DNA from: Burkholderiaceae bacterium
GTDB lineage: Bacteria; Pseudomonadota; Gammaproteobacteria; Burkholderiales; Burkholderiaceae
Direction of reading: 5' to 3'
DNA: 5,048 bases
Assembly: GCA_022701845.1 (NCBI GenBank)
Contig: JAKONS010000324.1
Span: 1 to 5,048 of the forward strand
Each line of letters starts with the position of its first letter. Position 1 is the stretch's first letter. The notes under the pieces were generated by a model. That model was given only the letters and a program-made list of their open reading frames with translations, was not told the origin of the DNA and did not search any database. Positions 1-5,048 of the stretch are shown in pieces. The position numbers and the translations under genes are program-made.

Positions 1-720
1 TTCCATGCCAGCTGCGTCTTCGTCGCGGCCGGTGTCGGGGCCTTTGCGCCGCGCCGTCTCAAGCTCGACCGCATCGAGGCGCTGGAAGGCGTGCAGGTGC
101 ACCACTGGCAGCCATTGCCCGGCAGCCTGGACGGCCAGCGGGTGCTGGTGGTCGGTGGCGACGAACTCGCGCTGGACCGCATCGACGCGCTGTTGGCCGA
201 TGCCGCGCCACCGGCCTCGATCACCCTGATGCACCGGCGTGCGGTGCTGCAGGCCGAGCCCGGGCGGCTCGCCGACTTCGACGCGCTGCGTGCCGCCGGC
301 AAGGTGGCCTTCGAGGTCGGCCAGGTGGCCGCGCTGCAGCTGGACGGTCAACGTCTGGTGGGGGTAGAGCGCACCGGGCCGGACGGCGATCTGCCGGCGC
401 TGGCGGTCGATGCGATCGTCGTCGCGCTGGGCCTCAGCCCGCGCCTGGGCGCGCTGGCCGACTGGGGCCTGGCGCTGGAGCGCAAGCAGGTGCCGGTCGA
501 TCCAGCCACTTTCGCCACCGCGCTGCCGGGCGTGTTCGCGGTGGGCGACATCGTGGAGTACCGCGGCAAGCGCAAGCTGCTGGTGTCGGCCTTCCACGAG
601 GCGACCCTGGCGGCTTTCGCCGCGGCCGACCTGCTCGATCCGCAGCGCAGCCAGGTGCTGCAGTACACCTCGTCGAGCAGCCTGCTGCAGCAGCGCCTGG
701 GTGTGTCAGAGCCGCGCTGA
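1..720 (+). CDS. Ferredoxin--NADP(+) reductase-like flavoprotein (TrxR-like type), C-terminal part; start lies left of the window
   Basis: The frame is open from base 1 and ends at TGA 718-720, giving 239 residues. The family is usually about 340-360 residues, so the N-terminal FAD-binding GxGxxG segment is missing. The family transfers electrons between NAD(P)H and ferredoxin/flavodoxin in the cytoplasm. Visible signatures: AAGVGAFAPR near the left edge (the ATG-type motif before the NADPH domain), a Rossmann segment VLVVGGDELALD (bases 142-177), ITLMHRR (the NADPH 2'-phosphate region), GLSPRLG, PGVFAVGDI (second FAD contact) and the C-terminal FHEATLAAFAAADLL and QYTSSS motifs typical of this reductase type. 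No CxxC redox pair is visible, which argues against thioredoxin reductase proper, although that site would lie near here. Odd point: the usual GGGDSALD reads GGDELALD, so the third Gly of GxGxxA is Asp. Family assignment is firm; electron partner and cofactor preference are not. It converges on cysE. Confidence 0.88.
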   Translation, partial: FHASCVFVAAGVGAFAPRRLKLDRIEALEGVQVHHWQPLPGSLDGQRVLVVGGDELALDRIDALLADAAPPASITLMHRRAVLQAEPGRLADFDALRAAGKVAFEVGQVAALQLDGQRLVGVERTGPDGDLPALAVDAIVVALGLSPRLGALADWGLALERKQVPVDPATFATALPGVFAVGDIVEYRGKRKLLVSAFHEATLAAFAAADLLDPQRSQVLQYTSSSSLLQQRLGVSEPR

Positions 721-750
721 CCGGCGTCGCCGCCCACGCGGACTGCGGGC
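721..750. other. 30-bp tail-to-tail spacer with only a weak terminator-like hairpin
   Basis: This spacer separates the stop of the plus-strand reductase from the TAA of minus-strand cysE. It contains a short GC inverted repeat (CGGCGTCGCCG, 722-732) and an imperfect GCCC/GGGC pairing (about 732-750) followed on the plus strand by TTATTT at 751-756. The stem is short and mismatched and the T tract is interrupted, so I do not call a convincing intrinsic terminator for either gene. Confidence 0.3.
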
Positions 751-1527
751 TTATTTGCCCACCAGCGCGTTCAGTTTGTCGGCCTCAAAATGCTCGGTGC
801 GGGCCGCGTCGGGCGGCACGCAGCAGTCGCCTTCGGTGCGGCGGTCCGACAGGGCCTGCACCGCGCTCCACAGCAGGGCGATCTGGTGCTCCTGCGAGCC
901 CGCGTTGTCGATCAGCCCGCGCAGCGCCATGCCCATCGGATCGTCCTGCTCGGTGATGCCGTAGGCCGAGAACCCCAGCTTGGCCGCGGTGGCCTCGCGC
1001 CGGCCCTGGGCGTCGGCCTGCACGATGCGCGCCGGGATGCCGACCGCGGTGGCGCCCGCCGGCACCGGCTTGATGACCACCGCATTGCTGCCGATGCGCG
1101 CGCCGTCGCCGACGGTGAAACCGCCCAGCACCTTGGCGCCGGCGCTGACCACCACGTCGCGGCCCAGCGTGGGGTGGCGCTTGGCGCCCTTGTAGAGCGA
1201 GGTGCCGCCCAGCGTGACGCCTTGGTAGATGGTGCAGCCGTCCCCGATCTCGGCGGTCTCGCCGACGACGTCGCCCATCGCATGGTCGAAGAACACCCGC
1301 TCGCCGATCTTCGCGCCCGGGTGAATCTCGATGCCGGTGAGCCCGCGGGTGAGATGCGAGATGAAACGGCCGAGCCACCGGAAGCCGTGGTTCCAGCACC
1401 AGTGCGCCGGCCGGTGCAGCACCACCGCGTGCAGGCCGGGGTAGCAGGTCAGCACCTCCCAGCGGCTGCGCGCCGCGGGGTCGCGGTCGAGGATGCACTG
1501 GATATCGGAACGCAGGCGGTCGAACAT
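751..1527 (-). CDS. cysE: Serine O-acetyltransferase CysE, short EpsC-type
   Basis: Cytoplasmic enzyme that transfers acetyl from acetyl-CoA to L-serine, giving O-acetylserine, the first committed step of cysteine synthesis. The 258-residue reading starts [20 protein letters not shown], which matches the start of short SATs. An in-frame ATG four codons upstream (1537-1539) is possible; neither start has a good Shine-Dalgarno. Domains: short helical N-domain (1-65), left-handed beta-helix of hexapeptide repeats (about 66-170), and a C-terminal tail. Active-site residues by family alignment: E67 in [11 protein letters not shown] (Asp in E. coli, Glu in Bacillus-type enzymes), D81-H82 in FFDHAMG with H82 the catalytic base, and R117-H118 in KRHPTLG for substrate. 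[13 protein letters not shown] (102-114) and the GIPARIV segment are typical. D86 replaces the usual Val/Ile after DHAMG. The C-terminus is LVGK, not the terminal Ile that docks into OAS sulfhydrylase in E. coli. The stop is TAA 751-753. It lies 32 bp downstream of trmJ and is probably co-transcribed with it. Confidence 0.95.
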   Translation of the reverse strand: MFDRLRSDIQCILDRDPAARSRWEVLTCYPGLHAVVLHRPAHWCWNHGFRWLGRFISHLTRGLTGIEIHPGAKIGERVFFDHAMGDVVGETAEIGDGCTIYQGVTLGGTSLYKGAKRHPTLGRDVVVSAGAKVLGGFTVGDGARIGSNAVVIKPVPAGATAVGIPARIVQADAQGRREATAAKLGFSAYGITEQDDPMGMALRGLIDNAGSQEHQIALLWSAVQALSDRRTEGDCCVPPDAARTEHFEADKLNALVGK

Positions 1528-1559
1528 CGGTCGGCTCATATCGTGGGTCGAAAACCAGT

Positions 1560-2351
1560 CTATCGGCTCGCGGCGCCGTCGGCCGGCGACGGGGTGATGC
1601 CGGGCGGCGCGGGCTGCGCCGGGTGCGATGCCATCATCGATTTGGCGATGCCGCGCAGGATGTGGATCTCTTCCTCGGTCGGCTGTGCGCGGTGGAACAG
1701 CTGCTGCAGGCGCGGCATCAGCTTCTTCGGCGCGGCGGGGTCGAGAAAGCCGATGTCGACCAGCGCCCGCTCCCAGTGGTCGAGCATGCCCGTCACCTGG
1801 CGCGCATCGGCCCGCACCGCCTCGCGCGGCCCGCTCGGCGCGGCGGCCCCGAAGCCGCCCAGCGCATGGCGCCATTCGTAGGCGATCACCTGCACCGCCG
1901 CACCCAGGTTCAGCGAGCCGAAGCCCGGGTCGGTCGGTATGGTCAGCGCCACGTTGCAGCGATAGACGTCCTCGTTGCGCATGCCGAAGCGCTCGCTGCC
2001 GAAAAGGAAGGCCACGCCGCGCTCGCCGCTCGCCTCGGCGCCGGCCGCCAACGCGCCCATATGCTCGCGCGGCGAGCGGGTGGGCGGCCCGAAATCGCGG
2101 CCGATCATGGCAGTGGCGCACAGGTGGGTGATGCCGTCGAGCGCCTCGTCGATGGTTTCGACGATGCGCGCATTGCGCAGCACGTCGAGCGCGCCGCTGG
2201 CCCGCTGGATGGTTTCCTCGCGGCGCAGCACGTTGGCCCAGCGCGGCGCCACCAGCACCAGGTCGTCGAAGCCCATGGTTTTCATGGCGCGCGCGGTGGC
2301 GCCGACGTTGCCGGCATGGCTGGTGTTGATGAGGACGAAGCGGGTGTGCAT
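1560..2351 (-). CDS. trmJ: tRNA (cytidine/uridine-32-2'-O-)-methyltransferase TrmJ
   Basis: SPOUT-class, SAM-dependent methyltransferase. The E. coli homologue adds the 2'-O-methyl group at position 32 of the anticodon loop in several tRNAs and acts as a dimer. The protein has 263 residues against about 246 in E. coli. Motif 1, [19 protein letters not shown] (9-27), includes the conserved N15 and R21. The trefoil-knot SAM site comprises [10 protein letters not shown] (115-124), [13 protein letters not shown] (138-150) and [10 protein letters not shown]. The C-terminal helical domain has the family motif [21 protein letters not shown] (about 215-235). The last ~20 residues ([20 protein letters not shown]) are a Pro/Ala-rich tail without a recognisable domain. 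Start ATG (2349-2351) sits directly before [14 protein letters not shown] and fits the family; there is no strong Shine-Dalgarno. Stop is TAG at 1560-1562. It is first in a probable trmJ-cysE operon and divergent from suhB. A broader annotation as TrmH-family 2'-O-methyltransferase would also be safe. Confidence 0.93.
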   Translation of the reverse strand: MHTRFVLINTSHAGNVGATARAMKTMGFDDLVLVAPRWANVLRREETIQRASGALDVLRNARIVETIDEALDGITHLCATAMIGRDFGPPTRSPREHMGALAAGAEASGERGVAFLFGSERFGMRNEDVYRCNVALTIPTDPGFGSLNLGAAVQVIAYEWRHALGGFGAAAPSGPREAVRADARQVTGMLDHWERALVDIGFLDPAAPKKLMPRLQQLFHRAQPTEEEIHILRGIAKSMMASHPAQPAPPGITPSPADGAASR

Positions 2352-2384
2352 GGGACGAATGGCGGCGGGATCGCAGGGGGCGGC

Positions 2385-2390
2385 TAAAAT
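2385..2390 (+). promoter_or_regulatory. Possible -10 box for suhB
   Basis: TAAAAT matches the sigma-70 -10 consensus TATAAT at five of six positions and is the only such element in a G/C-rich gap. No recognisable -35 sits 16-18 bp upstream. If used, transcription would begin near 2397 and give a leader of about 75 nt before the suhB ATG. This is a positional inference. Confidence 0.35.
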
Positions 2391-2414
2391 CCGGCCATTG
2401 TCGCCGCCTGCATC

Positions 2415-2439
2415 GCCGGGCCCGACTGCCCCCGGCCCG
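2415..2439 (+). repeat. G/C-rich inverted repeat in the suhB leader
   Basis: Two mutually exclusive 6-bp pairings are visible: GCCGGG (2415-2420) with CCCGGC (2431-2436), and CGGGCC (2417-2422) with GGCCCG (2434-2439), with 10-11-nt loops. No T tract follows directly, so it is not an intrinsic terminator. In a region this G/C-rich such pairings can arise by chance. Confidence 0.35.
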
Positions 2440-2456
2440 CTCGCGGCCGCATCGCG

Positions 2457-2471
2457 CTTCTCTCTTTCTCA
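2457..2471 (+). promoter_or_regulatory. Pyrimidine run with a boxA-like core next to the suhB start
   Basis: Bases 2457-2470 are pyrimidines only (CTTCTCTCTTTCTC), sitting where a Shine-Dalgarno would be expected; no GGAG-like sequence is present. The part TCTCTTTCTCA (2461-2471) matches eight of eleven positions of the E. coli rrn boxA sequence GCTCTTTAACA, including the CTCTTT core. In E. coli, SuhB works with NusA/B/E/G at boxA, and a boxA in the suhB leader is reported to mediate autoregulation. Whether this tract is a real boxA, an S1-type translation enhancer, or chance is not settled by the sequence. Confidence 0.35.
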
Positions 2472-2472
2472 C

Positions 2473-3450
2473 ATGTCGTCGAACCTGCATCCCATGCTCA
2501 ACGTGGCCATCAAGGCCGCACGCGCCGCTGGCGCCATCATCAACCGCGCGGCGCTCGACGTCGAATCCGTGCGGGTCTCGCAGAAGCAGATCAACGACTT
2601 CGTGACCGACGTCGATCACGCCGCCGAAGCGGTGATCATCGAGACGCTGCTCACCGCCTACCCCGGCCACGGCATCCTGGCCGAGGAAACCGGCTCCCAG
2701 CACGGCGCGCAGGATTCGGAATTCATCTGGATCATCGATCCGCTCGACGGCACCACCAACTTCATCCACGGCTTTCCGGTCTACTGCGTGAGCATCGCCC
2801 TGTCGGTGCGCGGCAAGATCGAGCAGGCCGTCGTGTACGACCCGTCGCGCAACGACCTGTTCACCGCCACCAAGGGCCGCGGCGCCTACATGAACGAGCG
2901 CCGCATCCGCGTCTCGAAGCGCACCCGGCTGGAAGAATCGCTCATCTCCACCGGCTTCCCGTTCCGCCCGGGCGACAACCTGCGGCGCTACCTGAAGATC
3001 ATGGGCGAGGTGATGGAGCGCACCGCCGGCGTGCGCCGCCCGGGTGCCGCAGCCCTCGACCTGGCCTATGTGGCCGCCGGCTTCACCGACGGCTTCTTCG
3101 AGACCGGCCTCTCGCCCTGGGACGTGGCCGCCGGCTCGCTGCTGGTGACCGAGGCCGGCGGCCTGGTCGGCAACTTCACCGGCGAGGCCGATTTCATCGA
3201 CCACAAGGAATGCCTGGCCGGCAACCCGCGGGTGTATGCGCAGATGGTGGGCATCATCGGCAAGTATTCGAAGTTCGCCGGCGTCGATGACAAGCGCCTG
3301 GCGGGTGAACCGGCAGCTGCGGAAGAAGCCGCAGCCGCTTCCGCCGACAGCGTGGCCGGCACGGACGGCGCCGATGCTGCCGCCGCCGATGCCGCACCGG
3401 CTCCCAAGCGCGCACCGCTGCGGGTACGCAAGCCCGCCTCGGAAGCCTGA
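2473..3450 (+). CDS. suhB: Inositol-1-monophosphatase family protein SuhB with a C-terminal extension
   Basis: Mg2+-dependent phosphatase fold. In E. coli the protein hydrolyses myo-inositol phosphates in vitro and is also part of the rRNA antitermination (Nus) complex. The protein has 325 residues against about 267 in E. coli. The start ATG 2473 gives [20 protein letters not shown], aligning HPMLN with the E. coli N-terminus; ATG 2494 (MLNV) would remove the conserved HP. Motifs: [12 protein letters not shown] (41-52), metal ligand E71 in [16 protein letters not shown] (89-97, ligands D89 and D92), [19 protein letters not shown] (120-138), [17 protein letters not shown] (194-210), and [15 protein letters not shown] (216-230, ligand D217). 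All catalytic residues seem intact. Residues from about 278 to 325 are extra: an Ala-rich, mildly acidic stretch, then the basic [15 protein letters not shown]. It is divergent from trmJ; the FUSC gene starts 46 bp downstream on the same strand. Confidence 0.95.
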   Translation: MSSNLHPMLNVAIKAARAAGAIINRAALDVESVRVSQKQINDFVTDVDHAAEAVIIETLLTAYPGHGILAEETGSQHGAQDSEFIWIIDPLDGTTNFIHGFPVYCVSIALSVRGKIEQAVVYDPSRNDLFTATKGRGAYMNERRIRVSKRTRLEESLISTGFPFRPGDNLRRYLKIMGEVMERTAGVRRPGAAALDLAYVAAGFTDGFFETGLSPWDVAAGSLLVTEAGGLVGNFTGEADFIDHKECLAGNPRVYAQMVGIIGKYSKFAGVDDKRLAGEPAAAEEAAAASADSVAGTDGADAAAADAAPAPKRAPLRVRKPASEA

Positions 3451-3452
3451 TC

Positions 3453-3476
3453 CGGGCGGTGACGATTCCCCGCCCG
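3453..3476 (+). repeat. 7-bp G/C hairpin just downstream of suhB
   Basis: CGGGCGG (3453-3459) pairs perfectly with CCGCCCG (3470-3476) around a 10-nt loop, two bases after the suhB stop and 20 bp before the FUSC start. No T tract follows; the next bases are C/G-rich, so it is not a standard intrinsic terminator. It could stabilise the suhB 3' end or dampen expression of the next gene, or be a by-product of base composition. Confidence 0.4.
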
Positions 3477-3496
3477 CCGCACCGCCGCCCGCGCGC

Positions 3497-5048
3497 ATGG
3501 CCCTCGCGCCGCTAGAGCAGCTCACCCAGGCCCGATCGGCCCTGCTGCGCCGGGCCGCGTCGTGGGGCTGGTGGCGCGAGATGCGCCGGCGGCTGTGGCG
3601 GCTGATGTTCTCGGTGATCGGGCCGCATGTCACCAACGGCCTGTCGGTGGCCTTCGGGCTGTCGGCGGCGGCGCTGATCGTCTACGCCATCGGCGGACTG
3701 ACCGCGGCGGCCACCGCCGGCGTCGGCATCCTGATCGCCACCATGGGCGACCTGCCGGCGCAGAAGCACCACAAGCTCCAGCAGCTGCTGCCCGGCCCGG
3801 CCCTCGGCGTACCGCTCTTCCTGGCCATCCAGCTGGCGCACCAGTCGGTGCAGCAGCAGGCCCTGGTGCTGATCTGCGGCTCCTTCGTGTCGTTCCTGGC
3901 GATGGCCTGGGGCAAGCGCGGCGGGCCGATCAGCGCCGGCATGCTGTTCTCGATGGTGTTCGCGCTGGCGGAACACCCGGCGCGCGGCTTCGGCGAAGCG
4001 CTGGAACGCACCGGCTGGTTCGCGCTGGGCGCACTCATCTACCTGGTCTACGGCGTGGTGGCCAACGGGCTGCTCAACCCGCTCTACCGCAACCAACTGC
4101 TGGCCGACGCGGTGGTCGGGTTCGCCGGCATCCTGCGCACCCAGGCCCGGCGCTTCGACGGCGAGGCGCATGCCGGCGGGGTGCTGTCGTCGATGCTCAC
4201 CCGCCAGGCGGCATTGGCCGACGCGCTGCAGTCGGCGCGCGACCTGGTGCTGGAATCGCCCCGCACCGCCGCCCGGCAGCGCCGCGCGGCCATCCTGATG
4301 GCGCTGCTCGATGCGCGCGACCACCTGCTGGCCTGCGACCTCGACATCGACGCCCTGCTGCGGCGCGACGCCAACGCCGCGGTACAGCCCGCGCTGCGCG
4401 ACACGCTGCTGTTCAAGGCGCGCCAGCTCGAAACCCTGGCCACCGCCCTGCTGCTGGGCCGCCACGCGCCGCCGCAGCCGGCGCCCTATCGCCCGATTCC
4501 GGCACTGTCGGCGGAAACCCAGCCGATCCTGCGCGACGTGATCGCCCGGGTCGCCACCATCGGCGTCGAGGTCGACCGGATGTTCGCGCTGGCGCACGGC
4601 ACCTTGAAGCCCGACATCACCGCGGTCCGCGAAACCTGGCAGCTGTTCATCAGTTCCACCGCCTGGACCTGGCTGCCGCTGCGCTCGCTCTCCGGCTGGT
4701 ACGCGCCCACCCTGCGCTATGCGCTGCGGGGCTCGCTGGCGATCGCCATCGGCTACGCGCTGGCGCGCCACCTTCCGTGGGCCGCCCACAGCTACTGGGT
4801 CATGGCCACCATCGTGGTGGTGCTGCGCGCCAACCTGGCGCAGACGCTGGAGCGGCGCAACGCCCGGATCGCCGGCACCGCCTTCGGCTGCATCGTGGTC
4901 ATGGGCATCCTGGCCACCCAGCCGCAGCCCGAGATGGTGCTGGCGACGATCGCGCTGTCGGTGGCCATGGCGCATGCCTTCGTCATCCGCCGCTACTTCA
5001 TCACCTCGGTGGCCGCCACCCTGACCGGCCTGATGCAGGCCCATCTGC
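3497..5048 (+). CDS. FUSC-family inner-membrane transporter, N-terminal 517 codons; runs off the right edge
   Basis: The frame is open from ATG 3497 to the window end (517 full codons); family members are often around 700 residues. FUSC proteins (fusaric acid resistance / AaeB / YccS-like) are inner-membrane proteins linked to efflux of aromatic acids and similar compounds. Architecture seen: a basic, Trp/Arg-rich N-terminus (about 13-35); a hydrophobic block of five or six membrane segments (about 45-192) with [15 protein letters not shown] (75-89); a helical, charged soluble region (about 195-400); then a second membrane block from about 401, containing [30 protein letters not shown] (432-461), the FUSC_2-type signature. 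This half-repeat layout is typical of the family. The start has no Shine-Dalgarno; an in-frame ATG at 3581 (residue 29) is the main alternative but would lose part of the basic N-terminus. It is 46 bp after suhB on the same strand, so co-transcription is plausible. The substrate cannot be told from the sequence. Confidence 0.85.
   Translation, partial: MALAPLEQLTQARSALLRRAASWGWWREMRRRLWRLMFSVIGPHVTNGLSVAFGLSAAALIVYAIGGLTAAATAGVGILIATMGDLPAQKHHKLQQLLPGPALGVPLFLAIQLAHQSVQQQALVLICGSFVSFLAMAWGKRGGPISAGMLFSMVFALAEHPARGFGEALERTGWFALGALIYLVYGVVANGLLNPLYRNQLLADAVVGFAGILRTQARRFDGEAHAGGVLSSMLTRQAALADALQSARDLVLESPRTAARQRRAAILMALLDARDHLLACDLDIDALLRRDANAAVQPALRDTLLFKARQLETLATALLLGRHAPPQPAPYRPIPALSAETQPILRDVIARVATIGVEVDRMFALAHGTLKPDITAVRETWQLFISSTAWTWLPLRSLSGWYAPTLRYALRGSLAIAIGYALARHLPWAAHSYWVMATIVVVLRANLAQTLERRNARIAGTAFGCIVVMGILATQPQPEMVLATIALSVAMAHAFVIRRYFITSVAATLTGLMQAHL

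Larger units (their letters stand above)
2352..2472. promoter_or_regulatory. Divergent trmJ / suhB control region
   Basis: This 121-bp region between two divergently read genes must supply the promoters for both suhB and trmJ-cysE unless these lie inside the coding regions. It is mostly G/C. The only A/T-rich island is at 2385-2390 (TAAAAT). Between that and the suhB ATG lie a G/C inverted repeat and a pyrimidine run, listed separately. I see no clear regulator operator and no convincing promoter facing trmJ. Confidence 0.6.

Noticed and set aside
144..151. GCTGGTGG octamers (also at 3567-3574, and CCACCAGC at 759-766) resembling E. coli Chi
   Set aside because: They are expected often in G/C-rich coding DNA, and the E. 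coli Chi sequence cannot be assumed for this lineage.
1528..1559. Separate promoter for cysE in the trmJ-cysE gap
   Set aside because: The 32-bp gap has a short TTTT patch but no -35/-10 pair; co-transcription with trmJ is simpler.
790..1881. A 363-codon plus-strand open frame across cysE and trmJ
   Set aside because: Antisense shadow of two well-supported genes; low-complexity Ala/Arg/Gly/His composition.
2443..2450. Palindrome GCGGCCGC in the suhB leader
   Set aside because: An 8-bp G/C palindrome is unremarkable at this base composition and has no recognised operator match.
1975..2472. Extension of suhB upstream to an ATG at 1975
   Set aside because: The added sequence is antisense to trmJ and unlike SuhB; family alignment places the start at 2473.
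751..3636. A 961-codon open frame on the minus strand spanning cysE, trmJ and the antisense of suhB
   Set aside because: Only its end (751-1527) is protein-like and is cysE. The rest is out of frame with trmJ or antisense to suhB, with the Arg/Ala/Gly-rich composition typical of shadow frames in high-G+C DNA.
3512..5044. A 510-codon open frame on the minus strand
   Set aside because: It is antisense to the FUSC gene and is dominated by Gln/Arg/Gly/His without any domain; the plus-strand frame has clear membrane segments and a family signature.

Overview
The window is very G+C-rich, with strong G/C preference at third codon positions. It looks like an ordinary housekeeping stretch of a betaproteobacterial chromosome, most likely order Burkholderiales and close to Comamonadaceae. 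This rests on remembered protein families: the SuhB N-terminus, the short EpsC-type serine acetyltransferase with its C-terminal tail, and the divergent suhB / trmJ-cysE arrangement all resemble that group. No database search was run.

Layout, left to right. (1) 1-720, plus strand: the C-terminal 239 residues of a thioredoxin-reductase-like ferredoxin--NADP(+) reductase; its FAD-binding N-terminus lies outside the window. (2) After a 30-bp tail-to-tail gap, cysE (751-1527) and trmJ (1560-2351) run on the minus strand as a probable trmJ-cysE operon. (3) A 121-bp divergent intergenic region (2352-2472) separates trmJ from suhB. It holds a possible -10 box, a G/C hairpin and a pyrimidine-rich, boxA-like tract just before the suhB start. 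(4) 2473-3450, plus strand: suhB, an inositol-monophosphatase-family protein with an Ala-rich, then basic C-terminal extension. (5) 46 bp further on, 3497 to the right edge: the first 517 codons of a FUSC-family inner-membrane transporter.

Functional links: SuhB (phosphatase and, in E. coli, a Nus-complex partner for rRNA transcription) and TrmJ (2'-O-methylation at tRNA position 32) both serve RNA/translation and share one control region. CysE makes O-acetylserine for cysteine synthesis and seems to be co-transcribed with trmJ. The reductase fragment and the FUSC protein have no obvious functional tie to these genes.

I see no mobile element, CRISPR array, RNA gene, phage gene or defence system, and nothing that amounts to an undescribed system. 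The points worth a second look are modest: the suhB leader, the SuhB tail, the degenerate nucleotide-binding motif of the reductase, and an unusual Asp in the CysE beta-helix.
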